DNA of 64,000 nucleotides, from NCBI RefSeq assembly GCF_014646255.1, contig NZ_BMNC01000006.1, positions 203,501-267,500 on the forward strand, given 5' to 3'. The notes beneath the pieces are model-generated. The model was not told where the DNA came from. It made no database searches and saw only the letters and a program-made list of their open reading frames with translations. Each line of letters opens with the position of its first letter. The stretch's first letter is position 1. This DNA comes from Lentzea pudingi (GTDB lineage: Bacteria > Actinomycetota > Actinomycetes > Mycobacteriales > Pseudonocardiaceae). The position numbers and the translations under genes are program-made. Below are positions 15,840 to 25,054 of this stretch, piece by piece.

Positions 15840-17132
15840 CTACAGCAGGGTGATGTACCCGTGTGACGAGGCGCCACCGTGCTCGTTGTTGCCCGCGTAC
15901 GAGGCCGTGAAGCCCTGCAGCAGTGTGGCGAGGCCGACCAGCAGTGACGCCTGCGCGTCGCAGGTGGCCTTGCCGGACGAGGTGGTCGTCGCGGTGCAGA
16001 GCGGGTTGCCCTTCACCGTGCGGAAGACGACCTGCTGGCCCGCGATCGGCGCCCCGGTGTGCTTGTCGGTCAGCGTCGCGTCGAGCGAGCGGACCGTGAA
16101 ACCGAGGAGCCGCAACTGCAGCTGGGCGGACCCGGCCGCGAGCTTCGACGAGGCGGGCGGCACGAAGTTGACCGCGATGCCCACCGGGCGCTGGCCGACG
16201 GCGATGGTGCCGGTGACCGTGCCGGACGCCGTGTCGATGACCGACACCGTGTTGCTGTTGAAGTTCGTCACGTAGGCCGACGCGCCGTCCGGCGTGAGGG
16301 CCACGCTGATCGGGCGGTCGCCGACGACGATCTTGCGCAGTTCGGTCATCGTCGTGAGGTCCACGACGGACACCGAGTCGAACTCGCTGTTCGTCACGTA
16401 CGCGCGGGTGCCGTTGGGCGTCAACGCGATGCCGTGCGGCGTGAAGCCGACGGCCGCGGTGCCGACGACGGTGCGCGAGGCGACGTCGATGGCGGAGACG
16501 CTGTCCGAACCCTTGTTGACCACGTACATCCGCGTGCCGTCGGCCGAGGCCGCGATGGCGGTGGCCGCGTTGCCCACGCCGATCGTGGAGACGACGGTGT
16601 TGGACGTCGTGTCGATGACCGAGACCTTGCCCGGACCGGGGGTGTCGTGCGTGACGTAGACGGCGGAACCGTCCTTCGTCACGACGACGCCGTCGGCGTT
16701 CGAGCCGACCGTGACGGTCGCGGTGACCGCGAGCGTGGCCGTGTCGACCACGGACACCGTGCCGTCGAGGTAGTTGGTGACGTAGGCGAAGCCGCCACCG
16801 GGTGCCACCGCGACGCCCGCCGGGTGCAGCCCGACGGGAATGGACTTGTCGACCGTGTTGGTCGGCGTGTCGATGACCGTCAGCGTGTTCTGCACGGAGT
16901 TCGTCACGTAGCCGCGAGTTCCGTCGAACGCGACCGCCGCCATGTACGGCGAGTTGCCGCCGCTGTCGGCGATCGTCGTGGACACCGCGTTCGTGGCCGT
17001 GTCGATCACCGACACCCCGCCGCCGTTGTTGGCGACGTAACCGAGCACCCGGCCGGCGGGAGCCGCCTGGGCCGGGGTCACCACCAGTGCCGAGGTGACG
17101 GCGACCGCCATCACCAATGGACGCAACCGCAT
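15840..17132 (-). CDS. Secreted YVTN beta-propeller protein with C-terminal Ig-like domain
   Basis: A 430-residue exported protein. Residues 1-23 form a signal peptide ending 'TPAQAAPA'. About seven YVTN repeats follow, each with a 'VSVIDTATNAV'-like strand and an 'AYVTN'-like strand, closing a beta-propeller up to about residue 325. The last 100 residues resemble a bacterial Ig-like domain ('ATLTDKHTGAPIAGQQVVF'). ATG at 17132 has AGGAGG 7 bases upstream. Such propellers usually bind partners or sugars at the cell surface; no catalytic motif is visible. Confidence 0.85.
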   Translation of the reverse strand: MRLRPLVMAVAVTSALVVTPAQAAPAGRVLGYVANNGGGVSVIDTATNAVSTTIADSGGNSPYMAAVAFDGTRGYVTNSVQNTLTVIDTPTNTVDKSIPVGLHPAGVAVAPGGGFAYVTNYLDGTVSVVDTATLAVTATVTVGSNADGVVVTKDGSAVYVTHDTPGPGKVSVIDTTSNTVVSTIGVGNAATAIAASADGTRMYVVNKGSDSVSAIDVASRTVVGTAAVGFTPHGIALTPNGTRAYVTNSEFDSVSVVDLTTMTELRKIVVGDRPISVALTPDGASAYVTNFNSNTVSVIDTASGTVTGTIAVGQRPVGIAVNFVPPASSKLAAGSAQLQLRLLGFTVRSLDATLTDKHTGAPIAGQQVVFRTVKGNPLCTATTTSSGKATCDAQASLLVGLATLLQGFTASYAGNNEHGGASSHGYITLL

Positions 17133-17164
17133 TTTCGAAGCCTCCTGCGAGTCATCCCGACCCT

Positions 17165-17650
17165 TCAGGACATCGCGGCTGGGCGAGAGGACGTTAGCCT
17201 CTTCTCGAACCAGTGATCGGCGTATTCGGCTGCGTTGTACGGAGCAATCTCCACGAACCCGCGCTTGGCGTAGAGACTCCTGGCTTCCACCAGGTCCGCG
17301 CGGGTGTCGAGCCGCAACGCCGTGAGGCCGCGTGCCGTCGCCTCGGCCTCCATCGCGGTGATCAACGCCGACGCGACGCCCCGCCCGCGGAACGGCTCGC
17401 GCACGAACATCCGCGTCAGTTCACCGACACCGTTGTCGAGGAAGCGCATCCCCAGACAGCCGACATCGCTGCCATCGCGGGACGCGACGAGGAACACCGG
17501 TACGTCGTGATCTTGCTCGTCGCGTTCGTACGCGTCGATCTCGGCCTCGCCGGCCGGGCGGCCCCAGTAGCGGCTGATCATCTCCGCGTTGTACTCGCGG
17601 TTGAGCGGCGAACGCGCGGCGTCGGCGGCCGTCACGGTCCAGTTGGTCAT
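17165..17650 (-). CDS. GNAT-family N-acetyltransferase
   Basis: A 161-residue acetyl-CoA-dependent acetyltransferase. The acetyl-CoA loop is 'REPFRGRGVASALI', and the later 'LRLDTRADLVEARSLYAKRG' is the usual C-terminal motif with the Tyr-containing helix. The substrate is unknown. It lies between the propeller gene (same strand, 32 bases) and a divergent ECF sigma factor gene. Confidence 0.85.
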   Translation of the reverse strand: MTNWTVTAADAARSPLNREYNAEMISRYWGRPAGEAEIDAYERDEQDHDVPVFLVASRDGSDVGCLGMRFLDNGVGELTRMFVREPFRGRGVASALITAMEAEATARGLTALRLDTRADLVEARSLYAKRGFVEIAPYNAAEYADHWFEKRLTSSRPAAMS

Positions 17651-17726
17651 GGGACCATCATCGAAAGCCCATCAACTGTGATTCAGGTCACTGCAACACC
17701 GGTGCCACGGGAAGCCAACTGGGGAC

Positions 17727-18221
17727 GTGATGTTCGCGGAGCTGTTCGACGAGCACGCCCATCCGTTGCACCGCTACCTGGCGCGACGGGTGGGCGTCGA
17801 CGTCGCTGACGACCTGGTCAGCGAGACCTTCCTCGCCGCCATGCGCGGTGAGGCCGGCTACGACCCGGAGAGGGGCAGCGTCGTCGGCTGGCTCTACGGC
17901 ATAGCCACGAACCTGCTGCGCGGCCACGCCAAGCGCGAGACCCGCCTGTTGCGCACCGCCGAACGGTACGGCGTCGACGTCGGCGTCGCCGAGTCGCTGG
18001 AGCACACGGTGGTCACCCGCATCGACTCCCGCGCGCACCTGCGCCGGATCGCCCGCGAGCTGGCCAGGATGACCCAGGCCGACCGCGACCTGGTGCTGCT
18101 CGTGTCGCTGGCCGGCCTGTCCGTGCAGGAAGCGGCGGAAGCCCTCGACCTCAACCCCGGCACCGCCCGGTCGCGTCTGCACCGCCTGCGCGCGAAGCTG
18201 AAGGAAGTGGAACATGCGTGA
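17727..18221 (+). CDS. ECF-type RNA polymerase sigma factor
   Basis: A 164-residue extracytoplasmic-function sigma factor. Region 2 ('FDEHAHPLHRYLARRV', 'ADDLVSETFLAAMRG') and region 4 ('LAGLSVQEAAEALDLNPGTA' helix-turn-helix, then 'RSRLHRLRAKL') are clear. The start is GTG 17727 or the next codon ATG 17730. It overlaps the following membrane protein gene by 8 bases, the usual sigma/anti-sigma layout. The signal it answers is unknown. Confidence 0.9.
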   Translation: MMFAELFDEHAHPLHRYLARRVGVDVADDLVSETFLAAMRGEAGYDPERGSVVGWLYGIATNLLRGHAKRETRLLRTAERYGVDVGVAESLEHTVVTRIDSRAHLRRIARELARMTQADRDLVLLVSLAGLSVQEAAEALDLNPGTARSRLHRLRAKLKEVEHA

Positions 18222-19071
18222 CGTGCTGGACGACGACCTCGCCGAGCTGTACTCGGTGCGGCCGGCCGACGACGTGCGGATGGCCCGGTTGCGCGAGCGG
18301 TTGTTCGCCGAGAAGCCGCCACGCCGTTCGCGACGCTGGATCGGCATCGCCGCGGCGGCCGCGGCGGTGGTCATGATCACCGGGCTCGTGGTGACGCTGC
18401 GGCCCGTCTCCCGGGACGCGCCCACGACCATGCCGGTCGCCCCCGCCACTTCGCTGGCGGAGGCGGCGGCGCTGCTGGAGCGGACGGGGCGGCCGGCCGC
18501 GAAGTACCGGCACTTCAAGTACCAGGTGTGGCAGCTGGTCACGCACGCCGAGCCGCCGTTCGACGCGACCTCGGTCAAGTTCGAGTACGACGTGTGGCTG
18601 CCTGCCGCGCCGGACGAGATGGTGGTGATCTACCGCAGGTTCACCGGCGAGCACCGGGCGGTCACCGGTCCGCAGCGGCCGATCGAGGAGATCGGGGGCC
18701 AGGTCAGCGGCGCGGTCCTGTGGAACTCGTTCTGCGCGGCCACCCCGTGCAAGGAGGACAGCCTCTCGAAGCCGTTGCCCGTCAACGGCTTCGAGAAACT
18801 GGAGGCCGTGGCGCCCGCCATGCTGTCCCCGTTCACCACCACCGAGGAGAAGGCCGCGCTCTACCGCAGGCTCGCCGAGGACCCCGCGATCCGCTGGGAC
18901 AACGGGAAGGTGTTCGCCGAGGGCAGCCGGTGGGTGTTCCAGGTCGATCCCGCCACCGGTGAGGTGGCCGGCATGAACGTGGACGCGCCGGTCGACTTCA
19001 GGCTGCCCGGCGGCACGCCGGCGTTGAGCGTCACGGTCACCTACGAGTGGGCCGATCAGCGCCCGTCGTAG
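18214..19071 (+). CDS. CU044_5270-like membrane protein, putative anti-sigma partner
   Basis: A 285-residue protein with an acidic cytoplasmic N terminus (about 1-42), one membrane helix (about 43-64, 'WIGIAAAAAAVVMITGLVVT') and a large external domain with two Cys in 'NSFCAATPCKED'. It matches the CU044_5270 group often encoded behind ECF sigma factors in actinobacteria. It overlaps the sigma gene by 8 bases, so control of that sigma factor across the membrane is likely but unproven. The 3' end overlaps the convergent kinase gene by 16 bases. Confidence 0.75.
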   Translation: MRDVLDDDLAELYSVRPADDVRMARLRERLFAEKPPRRSRRWIGIAAAAAAVVMITGLVVTLRPVSRDAPTTMPVAPATSLAEAAALLERTGRPAAKYRHFKYQVWQLVTHAEPPFDATSVKFEYDVWLPAAPDEMVVIYRRFTGEHRAVTGPQRPIEEIGGQVSGAVLWNSFCAATPCKEDSLSKPLPVNGFEKLEAVAPAMLSPFTTTEEKAALYRRLAEDPAIRWDNGKVFAEGSRWVFQVDPATGEVAGMNVDAPVDFRLPGGTPALSVTVTYEWADQRPS

Positions 19072-20381
19072 GAACGCGGCAGGTACCAGGCCAGGGCGGC
19101 GCGCAGCTCGGCGACGTCGCGCTCGCGCCGCCTCCTGGTGCGTTCGTGGGCGACCGGGAACACCCGCACACCGCCGTGGTGCGCGCCGAAGAAGCGGCGC
19201 GGCGCCGGGTCTTTCAGCCACACGACGACCCACGGCCGTTTCTTGTGCGGCACGACGCGCACCCGTGCGAGCTCGTACCACCAGTACTGGTGGAATTTGC
19301 CGTTGCGCGTCGTGGCGATGCCCTCGCGGCTGATCTCGATGACGACCTTGCGGCGTGCGGCGGCGCTGAAGTACCGCACCGCGCGCACGAGCAGCACGCA
19401 GAACGCGGCGAGCGCGAGCAGCTGCGTGGCGCCGTTGGCCTGTGCGGCCGGGTCGGCGATCGCGGCGGCGAGCAGGGCCACGGCGAGGTTCAGGCCGCCC
19501 CACGCCATCGGCACGAACCGCGACGTCGAGAACGTCGCGGCGGCGGGTGTCATCGGGGCGGGCAGCTTGGTGGTCGGCGCCTTCGGCGTCACGACCTGGG
19601 AGAGCAGGCGCGTCACCTCGGCCGGCTCCGGGCGCTTGGCCGGGTCGCGGTGCATGCACTTCTGCACCAGCGGCCGCAGCGCCTTGGGCACGCCGTCGAT
19701 GTCCGGCTCGCCGTGCGCGGCCTTGTAGAGCAAGGTGGCCGTCGGGCCCTCGCCGAACGGGCCCTGGCCCGTCGCCGCGTAGACCAGCACGGCGCCGAGC
19801 GCGAAGACGTCGCTCGGGGACGCGACATCCTGGCCGGTGATCTGCTCGGGCGAGAGGAAGCCGGGCGTGCCGAAGACCATGCCGGTCTCCGTCAGCGCCG
19901 TGTGCTCCATCGCGCGCGAGATGCCGAAGTCGATGACGCGGGGTCCGTCGGCTCCCAGGAGCACGTTCGACGGCTTGAGGTCGCGGTGCACGAGGCCTGC
20001 GCGGTGGATCGCGGTGAGCGCCTCGGCCAGACCCTCGGCGAGTCGTCTCAGATGGTGCTCCGGCAACGGGCCGTGCCGTTCGATCGCCTCTTGCAGCGTC
20101 GGGCCGGGCACGTACTCGGTGGCCATCCACGGGCGGGGCGCGCGCGTGTCGGCGTCCACCACCGCGGCGGTGCCGGCGCTGCCGACCGCGCGGGCCATCT
20201 GCACCTCGCGGCGGAACCGCTCCCGGAAGCGCGGGTCGTCGGCCAGCTCGGCACGGGCGACCTTGACCGCGACCTGGCGGCCGTCACTGCCTTGTCCCAG
20301 GTAGACCGTTCCCATGGCACCACGACCAAGCCTGCCCAAGAGCAGGTAGTCCCCGATGCGTTGTGGTTGGTCCACCTTCAC
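19056..20381 (-). CDS. Membrane Ser/Thr protein kinase with C-terminal PH-like domain
   Basis: A 441-residue Hanks-type kinase. Seen in order are the P-loop 'LGRLGRGAMGTVYLG', Lys in 'VAVKVA', the catalytic loop 'HRDLKPSN', 'VIDFGIS' and the activation segment 'GTPGFLSPEQ' (kinase domain about 10-270). After a linker come two membrane helices (about 300-350) and a C-terminal region ('VIEISREGIATTRNGKF') that looks like a PH-type beta sandwich rather than the common PASTA sensor. The start is GTG 20381 or GTG 20375. It is divergent from corA, and its substrates are unknown. Confidence 0.88.
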   Translation of the reverse strand: MKVDQPQRIGDYLLLGRLGRGAMGTVYLGQGSDGRQVAVKVARAELADDPRFRERFRREVQMARAVGSAGTAAVVDADTRAPRPWMATEYVPGPTLQEAIERHGPLPEHHLRRLAEGLAEALTAIHRAGLVHRDLKPSNVLLGADGPRVIDFGISRAMEHTALTETGMVFGTPGFLSPEQITGQDVASPSDVFALGAVLVYAATGQGPFGEGPTATLLYKAAHGEPDIDGVPKALRPLVQKCMHRDPAKRPEPAEVTRLLSQVVTPKAPTTKLPAPMTPAAATFSTSRFVPMAWGGLNLAVALLAAAIADPAAQANGATQLLALAAFCVLLVRAVRYFSAAARRKVVIEISREGIATTRNGKFHQYWWYELARVRVVPHKKRPWVVVWLKDPAPRRFFGAHHGGVRVFPVAHERTRRRRERDVAELRAALAWYLPRSYDGR

Positions 20382-20450
20382 CGGATCGAGGGTAGCGGGA
20401 ACTCGGGCCGAAACCTCACATCTGAGTAGATCTACGTATCGTTGTCACCC

Positions 20451-21407
20451 ATGGGCCGGACCCGCTTGTACCGCAATGGCGAACTCGTGGACAGGGACTT
20501 CCCGGTCACGGAGGTCGCCGAGCGTCTCGAAGATCACTCCGCCGTCGTGTGGTTCGACCTCTGCGCGCCGTCCGAGGCCGAGATAGGTCTGTTGCGCGAC
20601 GAACTGGGGTTGCACGAGCTCGCGATCGAGGACGCGTTCTCCGAGCGGCAGCGCCCGAAGGTCGACCGCTATCCCACTCATCTGTTCCTCTCGGTGTACG
20701 CGGTGCAATACGAAAAGCACGAGATGAAGGCGTGCGAGGTCGATGTCTTCGTGACGAAGAACGTGCTCGTGACGGTGCGCGAGAGTGAGGACTACTCGCT
20801 CGAAGGCGTGGAGCGGCGGTGGGACAGCGCGCCGACGCTCGCCTCGTCGGGCATCGGGTTCCTGCTGCACGGGCTGCTCGACGACGTCGTGGACGGCCAC
20901 TACGCGGCGGCCCAGGCGCTCGACGACGACATCGAGGCCCTCGAGGACCGGATCTACGAGGAGAAGCCGCACGTCGGGCGCAAAGCGTTGCAACTGCGGC
21001 GGGCGCTGGTGCAGCTCAGGCGTGTCGCGTCGCCGATGCGTGAGGTGCTCGGGTCGCTGCTGCACCGTGAGCACGACCTCGTGGACGACGTGATGATGCC
21101 GTACTACCTGGACGTGAAGGACCACACGCTGTTCACGGCCGAGCTGACCGAGTCGATGCGGGAGCTGATCACGAACCTGCGCGAGGCCGAGGTCGCCGTG
21201 CAGGGCAACCGGCTCAACTCGATCATGAAGAAGGTCACCAGCTGGGCCGCGATCATCGCGGTGCCGACGGCGATCTCGGGCTACTACGGCATGAACGTCC
21301 CGTACCCCGGCTTCGAGCAGAAGTGGGGGGTCTGGGTCTCCACGCTGGGTATCTTCGGCCTTTCGTACTTCCTGTACCTGATGTTCAAGCGCCGCGATTG
21401 GTTGTGA
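20451..21407 (+). CDS. corA: CorA-type magnesium/divalent cation channel
   Basis: A 318-residue CorA protein. It has a long cytoplasmic alpha/beta and coiled-coil region ('ALDDDIEALEDRIYEEKP') followed by two C-terminal membrane helices. The signature 'YYGMNVP' (GMN selectivity motif) follows the first helix. It forms a pentameric channel for Mg2+ or Co2+ uptake. ATG at 20451 gives 'MGRTRLYRNGE'; a TTG at 20442 is less likely. The next gene begins 7 bases after its stop, so the two may be cotranscribed. Confidence 0.9.
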   Translation: MGRTRLYRNGELVDRDFPVTEVAERLEDHSAVVWFDLCAPSEAEIGLLRDELGLHELAIEDAFSERQRPKVDRYPTHLFLSVYAVQYEKHEMKACEVDVFVTKNVLVTVRESEDYSLEGVERRWDSAPTLASSGIGFLLHGLLDDVVDGHYAAAQALDDDIEALEDRIYEEKPHVGRKALQLRRALVQLRRVASPMREVLGSLLHREHDLVDDVMMPYYLDVKDHTLFTAELTESMRELITNLREAEVAVQGNRLNSIMKKVTSWAAIIAVPTAISGYYGMNVPYPGFEQKWGVWVSTLGIFGLSYFLYLMFKRRDWL

Positions 21408-21414
21408 CAAGGCT

Positions 21415-22182
21415 GTGAAGATCCACCTGACCCGCCGCGACGAGCTCGCGATCATCACGATCGACGCGCCGCCGCTCAACCTCTACTCCCTCGACCTCGA
21501 CGCGGAGTTCCACGAGGCCCTGGACGAGCTCGGGGACGCGCGGGCACTGCTGGTCAACGCCTCGGGCAAGGTCGTGTCGGGCGGCGTGGACGTGTCGCTG
21601 TTCGCCGCGCAGGAGTACCGCGCCGAGGCGCAGCAGCTGTTCGACCGCATGCTGGTGCTGCCCCAGCGGTTGGCCGCGTTGCCGATCCCGACCGTGTTCG
21701 CCGCGCACGCGTTGTGCCTGACCTGGGCTTTCGAGCTGGCGGTGGCGTGCGACCTGATCCTGGCCTCCTCGTCGGCGCGGTTCGGGCTGGTCGAGAAGGT
21801 CGTGGGCCTGACGCCGACGATGGGCGGCACGCAGCGGCTGGCGGCGCGGGCGGGCGTGGGTCGCGCGAAGGAGTTCGTGATGACCGGCGACCTTTACGAC
21901 GCGGCCACGCTGGAACGGTGGAATGTCGTCAACCGGGTGTTCCCCGACGAGGGGTTCGCATTGGCGGCCGAGCAGTTCGCTTTGTCTCTCGCGGCCGGTC
22001 CGACGCAAGCACACTTCGCGACCAAACAGGTGCTCGCGCATTTCGAGAACGGCGGCGTCCCGGAGGCCGACGCTCACGTCACGACGATCGCGTCGGCGTT
22101 GTTCGAGACCGAGGACCTGCCACGCGCTGTGCACAGCTTCCTCACGGACGGTCCCGGCCGTGCGTCTTTCACGGGTCGCTGA
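21415..22182 (+). CDS. Enoyl-CoA hydratase/isomerase (crotonase) family protein
   Basis: A 255-residue crotonase. The oxyanion-hole segments are represented by 'VVSGGVDVSLFA' and 'AAHALCLTWAFELAVACDLI', and the catalytic Glu region by 'FGLVEKVVGLTPTMGGTQRL'. The typical second-oxyanion GxxxGGG loop is changed to 'HALCLTWAF', so the exact reaction may differ from simple hydration. It is likely to act on an acyl-CoA in fatty or amino acid degradation. The start is GTG 21415, 7 bases after corA. Confidence 0.85.
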   Translation: MKIHLTRRDELAIITIDAPPLNLYSLDLDAEFHEALDELGDARALLVNASGKVVSGGVDVSLFAAQEYRAEAQQLFDRMLVLPQRLAALPIPTVFAAHALCLTWAFELAVACDLILASSSARFGLVEKVVGLTPTMGGTQRLAARAGVGRAKEFVMTGDLYDAATLERWNVVNRVFPDEGFALAAEQFALSLAAGPTQAHFATKQVLAHFENGGVPEADAHVTTIASALFETEDLPRAVHSFLTDGPGRASFTGR

Positions 22183-22452
22183 TCTCACACATCAAAGAAT
22201 CATATGACTCGGTGATAAAACCGTGATCTACCTGCTCACACGGATGGAGCATTCCCCGCCGGGCGGAAGATGATGTTGCGGCGCAAGGAGATCCGCTTGA
22301 CTCCTCCGGTCGTCCGAGGCATCGTGCTGACCGTTCAACGGCCCCGTACGAACTCCGTCGCACGAGTTTTGTACACATTCCGCAACGGCCGACGACACAA
22401 TCAGCGAGTTCACGGTCCCCCGTCGTGAACGCGCGTGGAGGTAGAACCAGCC
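22183..22452. other. Intergenic region before the lipoprotein gene
   Basis: About 270 bases without a credible gene; short minus-strand frames lack any family-like sequence. A relatively AT-rich patch at 22190-22225 after the crotonase stop and a GGAGGT at 22437-22442 serving the next gene are the only notable features. Confidence 0.5.
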
Positions 22453-23550
22453 GTGAGACTGAGATTGGCCGTACTGCTGACCGGTGGTGTCATCGCGTTG
22501 GCCGCCTGCTCCCCGACGAAAGCGGCCCAACCGACTCCCATCGCCGACAGCACCAGCGCCACCTCGACCAGCACCCCCAGCAGTTCCTCAGCCGCCCCGA
22601 GCAGCTCCGCGGCCCCCGGCAGCACCACCACGAAGTCCGCCACGAACGGCCCCGTGAAGCCGCCCGTCGCCCCCGCCCCCGCGGGCTCCCCGGGCTGGAA
22701 GCTCACCCAGGGCAACACCGGCCTCGCCGCACACGGCCTGAACTGCGACTCCCTGCCGCTCTACACCGGCCCCGCCGCCCCCGCCGCCGGCACCGTGATC
22801 TCCGGCAAGCGCATCGAGCAGACCCTGACGTTGTTCGCTGGCAACATCACGATCGAGAAGTCCTGCGTCCGCCCCACCCGCGCCGGCGAAACGCAACCGC
22901 TGATCACGACGAACGGTCCGTGCGGCAGCAACTCCTGCCAGGTCACCGGCGCCCCCGTGACCATCCGCGACTCGAACATCGACGGCTCGGCCCTGTCCGC
23001 CAAGACGATCGCGGGCTCCTGCGCGTTCCTCGGCGTCGGCACCCTGCAGCGCAACTACATCAGCGGCATGGGCTCCGGCATCTGCTTCTACAACACCGGC
23101 AGCACCCTGAGCGGCCTCGCCGAGGGCAACTACGTCCGCGGCCTGCGCTCCGACGGCGACAGCCACAACGACGGCGCCACCGTCCGAGACTTCCCGCTGG
23201 ACCGCAACGCGGGCCGCACCCTGACGTTCCGCAACAACCGCATCGACTGCTCCACCGGCAACGACACCGGCGCCCTGTTCATCCAGACCTACGGCGGCGA
23301 CATCGACAACGTCACCGTCGAGGGCAACCTCCTGGAGGGCGGCGGCTACCAGCTCGGGCTGGAGTCGGGCTTCGACAACGTCTACGGGCGCAACATGAAG
23401 TCCATCAACAACCGCTTCACCGGCACCGGGTGGGGCGCGGCTTATGTCAGCCAGAAGGGCGCTAGCTACAAGTGGGCGGTGTGGCAGGACAACTTCCTGC
23501 ACGACGCGAACGCGCCTGATGGCAAGGGGAAGCCGGCGGGCACGCCTTAG
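22453..23550 (+). CDS. Lipoprotein with right-handed parallel beta-helix
   Basis: A 365-residue exported protein. The first 19 residues are a lipoprotein signal with lipobox 'VIALAAC', then comes a Ser/Thr/Pro-rich linker to about residue 80. The remainder has repeated short strands with Asn and Gly turns ('TIRDSNIDGSAL', 'LTFRNNRIDCSTG', 'VTVEGNLLEGGGYQL'), typical of pectate-lyase-like parallel beta-helices. Many are polysaccharide-active, but no catalytic set can be assigned. GTG 22453 follows GGAGGT by 10 bases. It is probably anchored to the outer face of the membrane. Confidence 0.8.
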   Translation: MRLRLAVLLTGGVIALAACSPTKAAQPTPIADSTSATSTSTPSSSSAAPSSSAAPGSTTTKSATNGPVKPPVAPAPAGSPGWKLTQGNTGLAAHGLNCDSLPLYTGPAAPAAGTVISGKRIEQTLTLFAGNITIEKSCVRPTRAGETQPLITTNGPCGSNSCQVTGAPVTIRDSNIDGSALSAKTIAGSCAFLGVGTLQRNYISGMGSGICFYNTGSTLSGLAEGNYVRGLRSDGDSHNDGATVRDFPLDRNAGRTLTFRNNRIDCSTGNDTGALFIQTYGGDIDNVTVEGNLLEGGGYQLGLESGFDNVYGRNMKSINNRFTGTGWGAAYVSQKGASYKWAVWQDNFLHDANAPDGKGKPAGTP

Positions 23551-23831
23551 TCGCCTGGTCCTGCCCTCCGCACGTCCGACCGCCTTCGCTGCCGAGCCCT
23601 CGCCGGCGGCGGGGGCGGTTCGGTGTTGAGGGGTGTTGAGGCTCGTGGACGCGGCGTGCGGGGCGGAAACGGCGTGCGGGGTGGCGTGTGCGCGTAGTGG
23701 CGGCATTTGGCCTGAGACGACACCGTGCGCACGAAGCAGCGACGTAAGTACCAAGCAGCGGCGTGCGCGCGAAGCGGGCGCCCACACCCCAGCACCTTCG
23801 CCGCGCGGCCCTCACCCCCAGCCACCCCGGC
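23551..23831. other. GC-rich intergenic region
   Basis: About 280 bases between convergent genes. It holds short G/C-rich near-repeats such as 'cggcgtgcgggg' (twice near 23657-23682) but no gene, RNA or clean hairpin that I can support. Confidence 0.4.
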
Positions 23832-24287
23832 TCAGCCGTGGTCGCGAAACGTCAACCACCGCGAGCTGAGCGAGTCCCAGATCTCCTGGTACCGCTCGAA
23901 CATCTCCCGCACCTTCTCCGGATCCACCTCCTCCGCCGGAGTCGACGCCACGTAGTACGCGAGGTCGTCCTCGAGCCGGTGGAACTTGTAGCTCGCCTCC
24001 TCCATCAACACCCACAACGAGCGCCACGCGAAGAACGGCTCCAAAGCGGACACCACGGTCACCACCGCCACCAGTGAGAACGCCGTTCCCGTCCAGGGGT
24101 CGAGGTTCTGCAGGCCGAGAATGATCGTCGACACCGCCGAAAGCACCAAAGTGGTCAGTCGGACAGTTACGGACTTCCACCTGAACCGCTGCTTGCGCGA
24201 GCGGGCGTAGGCGTGCCCTCGGGAGATCTGTCCACGTAGGTGCTGCGCGAGTTCCAACGGCTTCAGGCCGGACGGCAAGTCGGTCAC
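23832..24287 (-). CDS. SLATT-domain two-TM protein
   Basis: A roughly 151-residue protein with a basic N terminus, two membrane helices ('LTTLVLSAVSTIILGLQNL' and 'GTAFSLVAVVTVVSALEPFF') and a C-terminal helical region 'WRSLWVLMEEASYKFHRLED'. This is the pattern of SLATT proteins, predicted membrane effectors of nucleotide-signalled conflict systems. No SLOG or nucleotidyltransferase gene is adjacent. GTG 24287 is preferred over TTG 24293. It is divergent from the deacetylase gene, with only 34 bases between starts. Confidence 0.72.
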   Translation of the reverse strand: MTDLPSGLKPLELAQHLRGQISRGHAYARSRKQRFRWKSVTVRLTTLVLSAVSTIILGLQNLDPWTGTAFSLVAVVTVVSALEPFFAWRSLWVLMEEASYKFHRLEDDLAYYVASTPAEEVDPEKVREMFERYQEIWDSLSSRWLTFRDHG

Positions 24288-24321
24288 CGGCAAGACAATA
24301 GTTTCGAGGTACCTTCGCCGC

Positions 24322-25050
24322 GTGCAGTTCGATGGACCGAGAACCTTGCTGGCCGTCCACGCTCACCCTGACGACGAGTCTCGGTCGACCGGAGGAATCC
24401 TGGCCCACTACGCCCGTCAGGGCGTCCGGATCGTGCTCGTCACGTGTACCGGTGGCGAGATGGGCGACATGCCCGGTGGCGTCAAGCCCGGCGAGCTCAA
24501 CCACCACCCGCAGGCCGTGGCGGCGCGGCGCAGGGCGCAGCTCAACGCGGCGTGTGACGTGCTCGGGATCACGGACCTGGAACTGTTGGGATATCACGAC
24601 TCCGGCGAGACCGGTGAGGTGCCGCCCGGCGCGTTCTGCTCCATCCCCGTCGAGACGGCGGCCGGTCGGCTGGCCGCCCTCATCGAGCACTTCCGGCCCC
24701 AGGTCGTCGTCACGCACGACCACCACAACCCGCACCAGCACCGCGATCACGTGCACGCGGCCCGCGTCGCCCACCACGCGGTCAAGGAGACCGGGATTCC
24801 GGCGAAGCTGTACCTGGAGGCGCACGACACGCTCGCCACGACGACGGTGGACACCTCGGCTGTCGCCGACGTGAAGCGCAAAGCGTTGTACTGCTACGAG
24901 AGTCAGTCGTTGATCGGGAAGCTGACGGCGCAGCAGCGGTTCGCGGCCGAGTCGTACATCCGCGCGTTCGACACCACCGACGCGCCGCTGCCCGAGACCG
25001 ATCTGTTCGCCGGCATCACGCATCACGGGCCGGATCTGCCGCGCTGGTGA
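24322..25050 (+). CDS. PIG-L/LmbE-type zinc deacetylase
   Basis: A 242-residue N-deacetylase-like enzyme. The zinc motif 'VHAHPDDES' lies near the N terminus and a second His-rich motif 'HDHHNPHQHRDH' near the middle. The 'CTGGEMGDMPGG' segment resembles mycothiol enzymes MshB and Mca, so it may cleave an amide of a mycothiol conjugate or of GlcNAc-inositol, but a related substrate is equally possible. It ends at a strong bidirectional hairpin that separates it from the polysaccharide locus. Confidence 0.82.
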   Translation: MQFDGPRTLLAVHAHPDDESRSTGGILAHYARQGVRIVLVTCTGGEMGDMPGGVKPGELNHHPQAVAARRRAQLNAACDVLGITDLELLGYHDSGETGEVPPGAFCSIPVETAAGRLAALIEHFRPQVVVTHDHHNPHQHRDHVHAARVAHHAVKETGIPAKLYLEAHDTLATTTVDTSAVADVKRKALYCYESQSLIGKLTAQQRFAAESYIRAFDTTDAPLPETDLFAGITHHGPDLPRW

Positions 25051-25054
25051 GCAA

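Noticed and set aside
23547..23825. Minus-strand frame in the GC-rich gap before the SLATT gene
   Set aside because: The Arg/Pro-rich product has no hydrophobic core or motif and overlaps low-complexity near-repeats.
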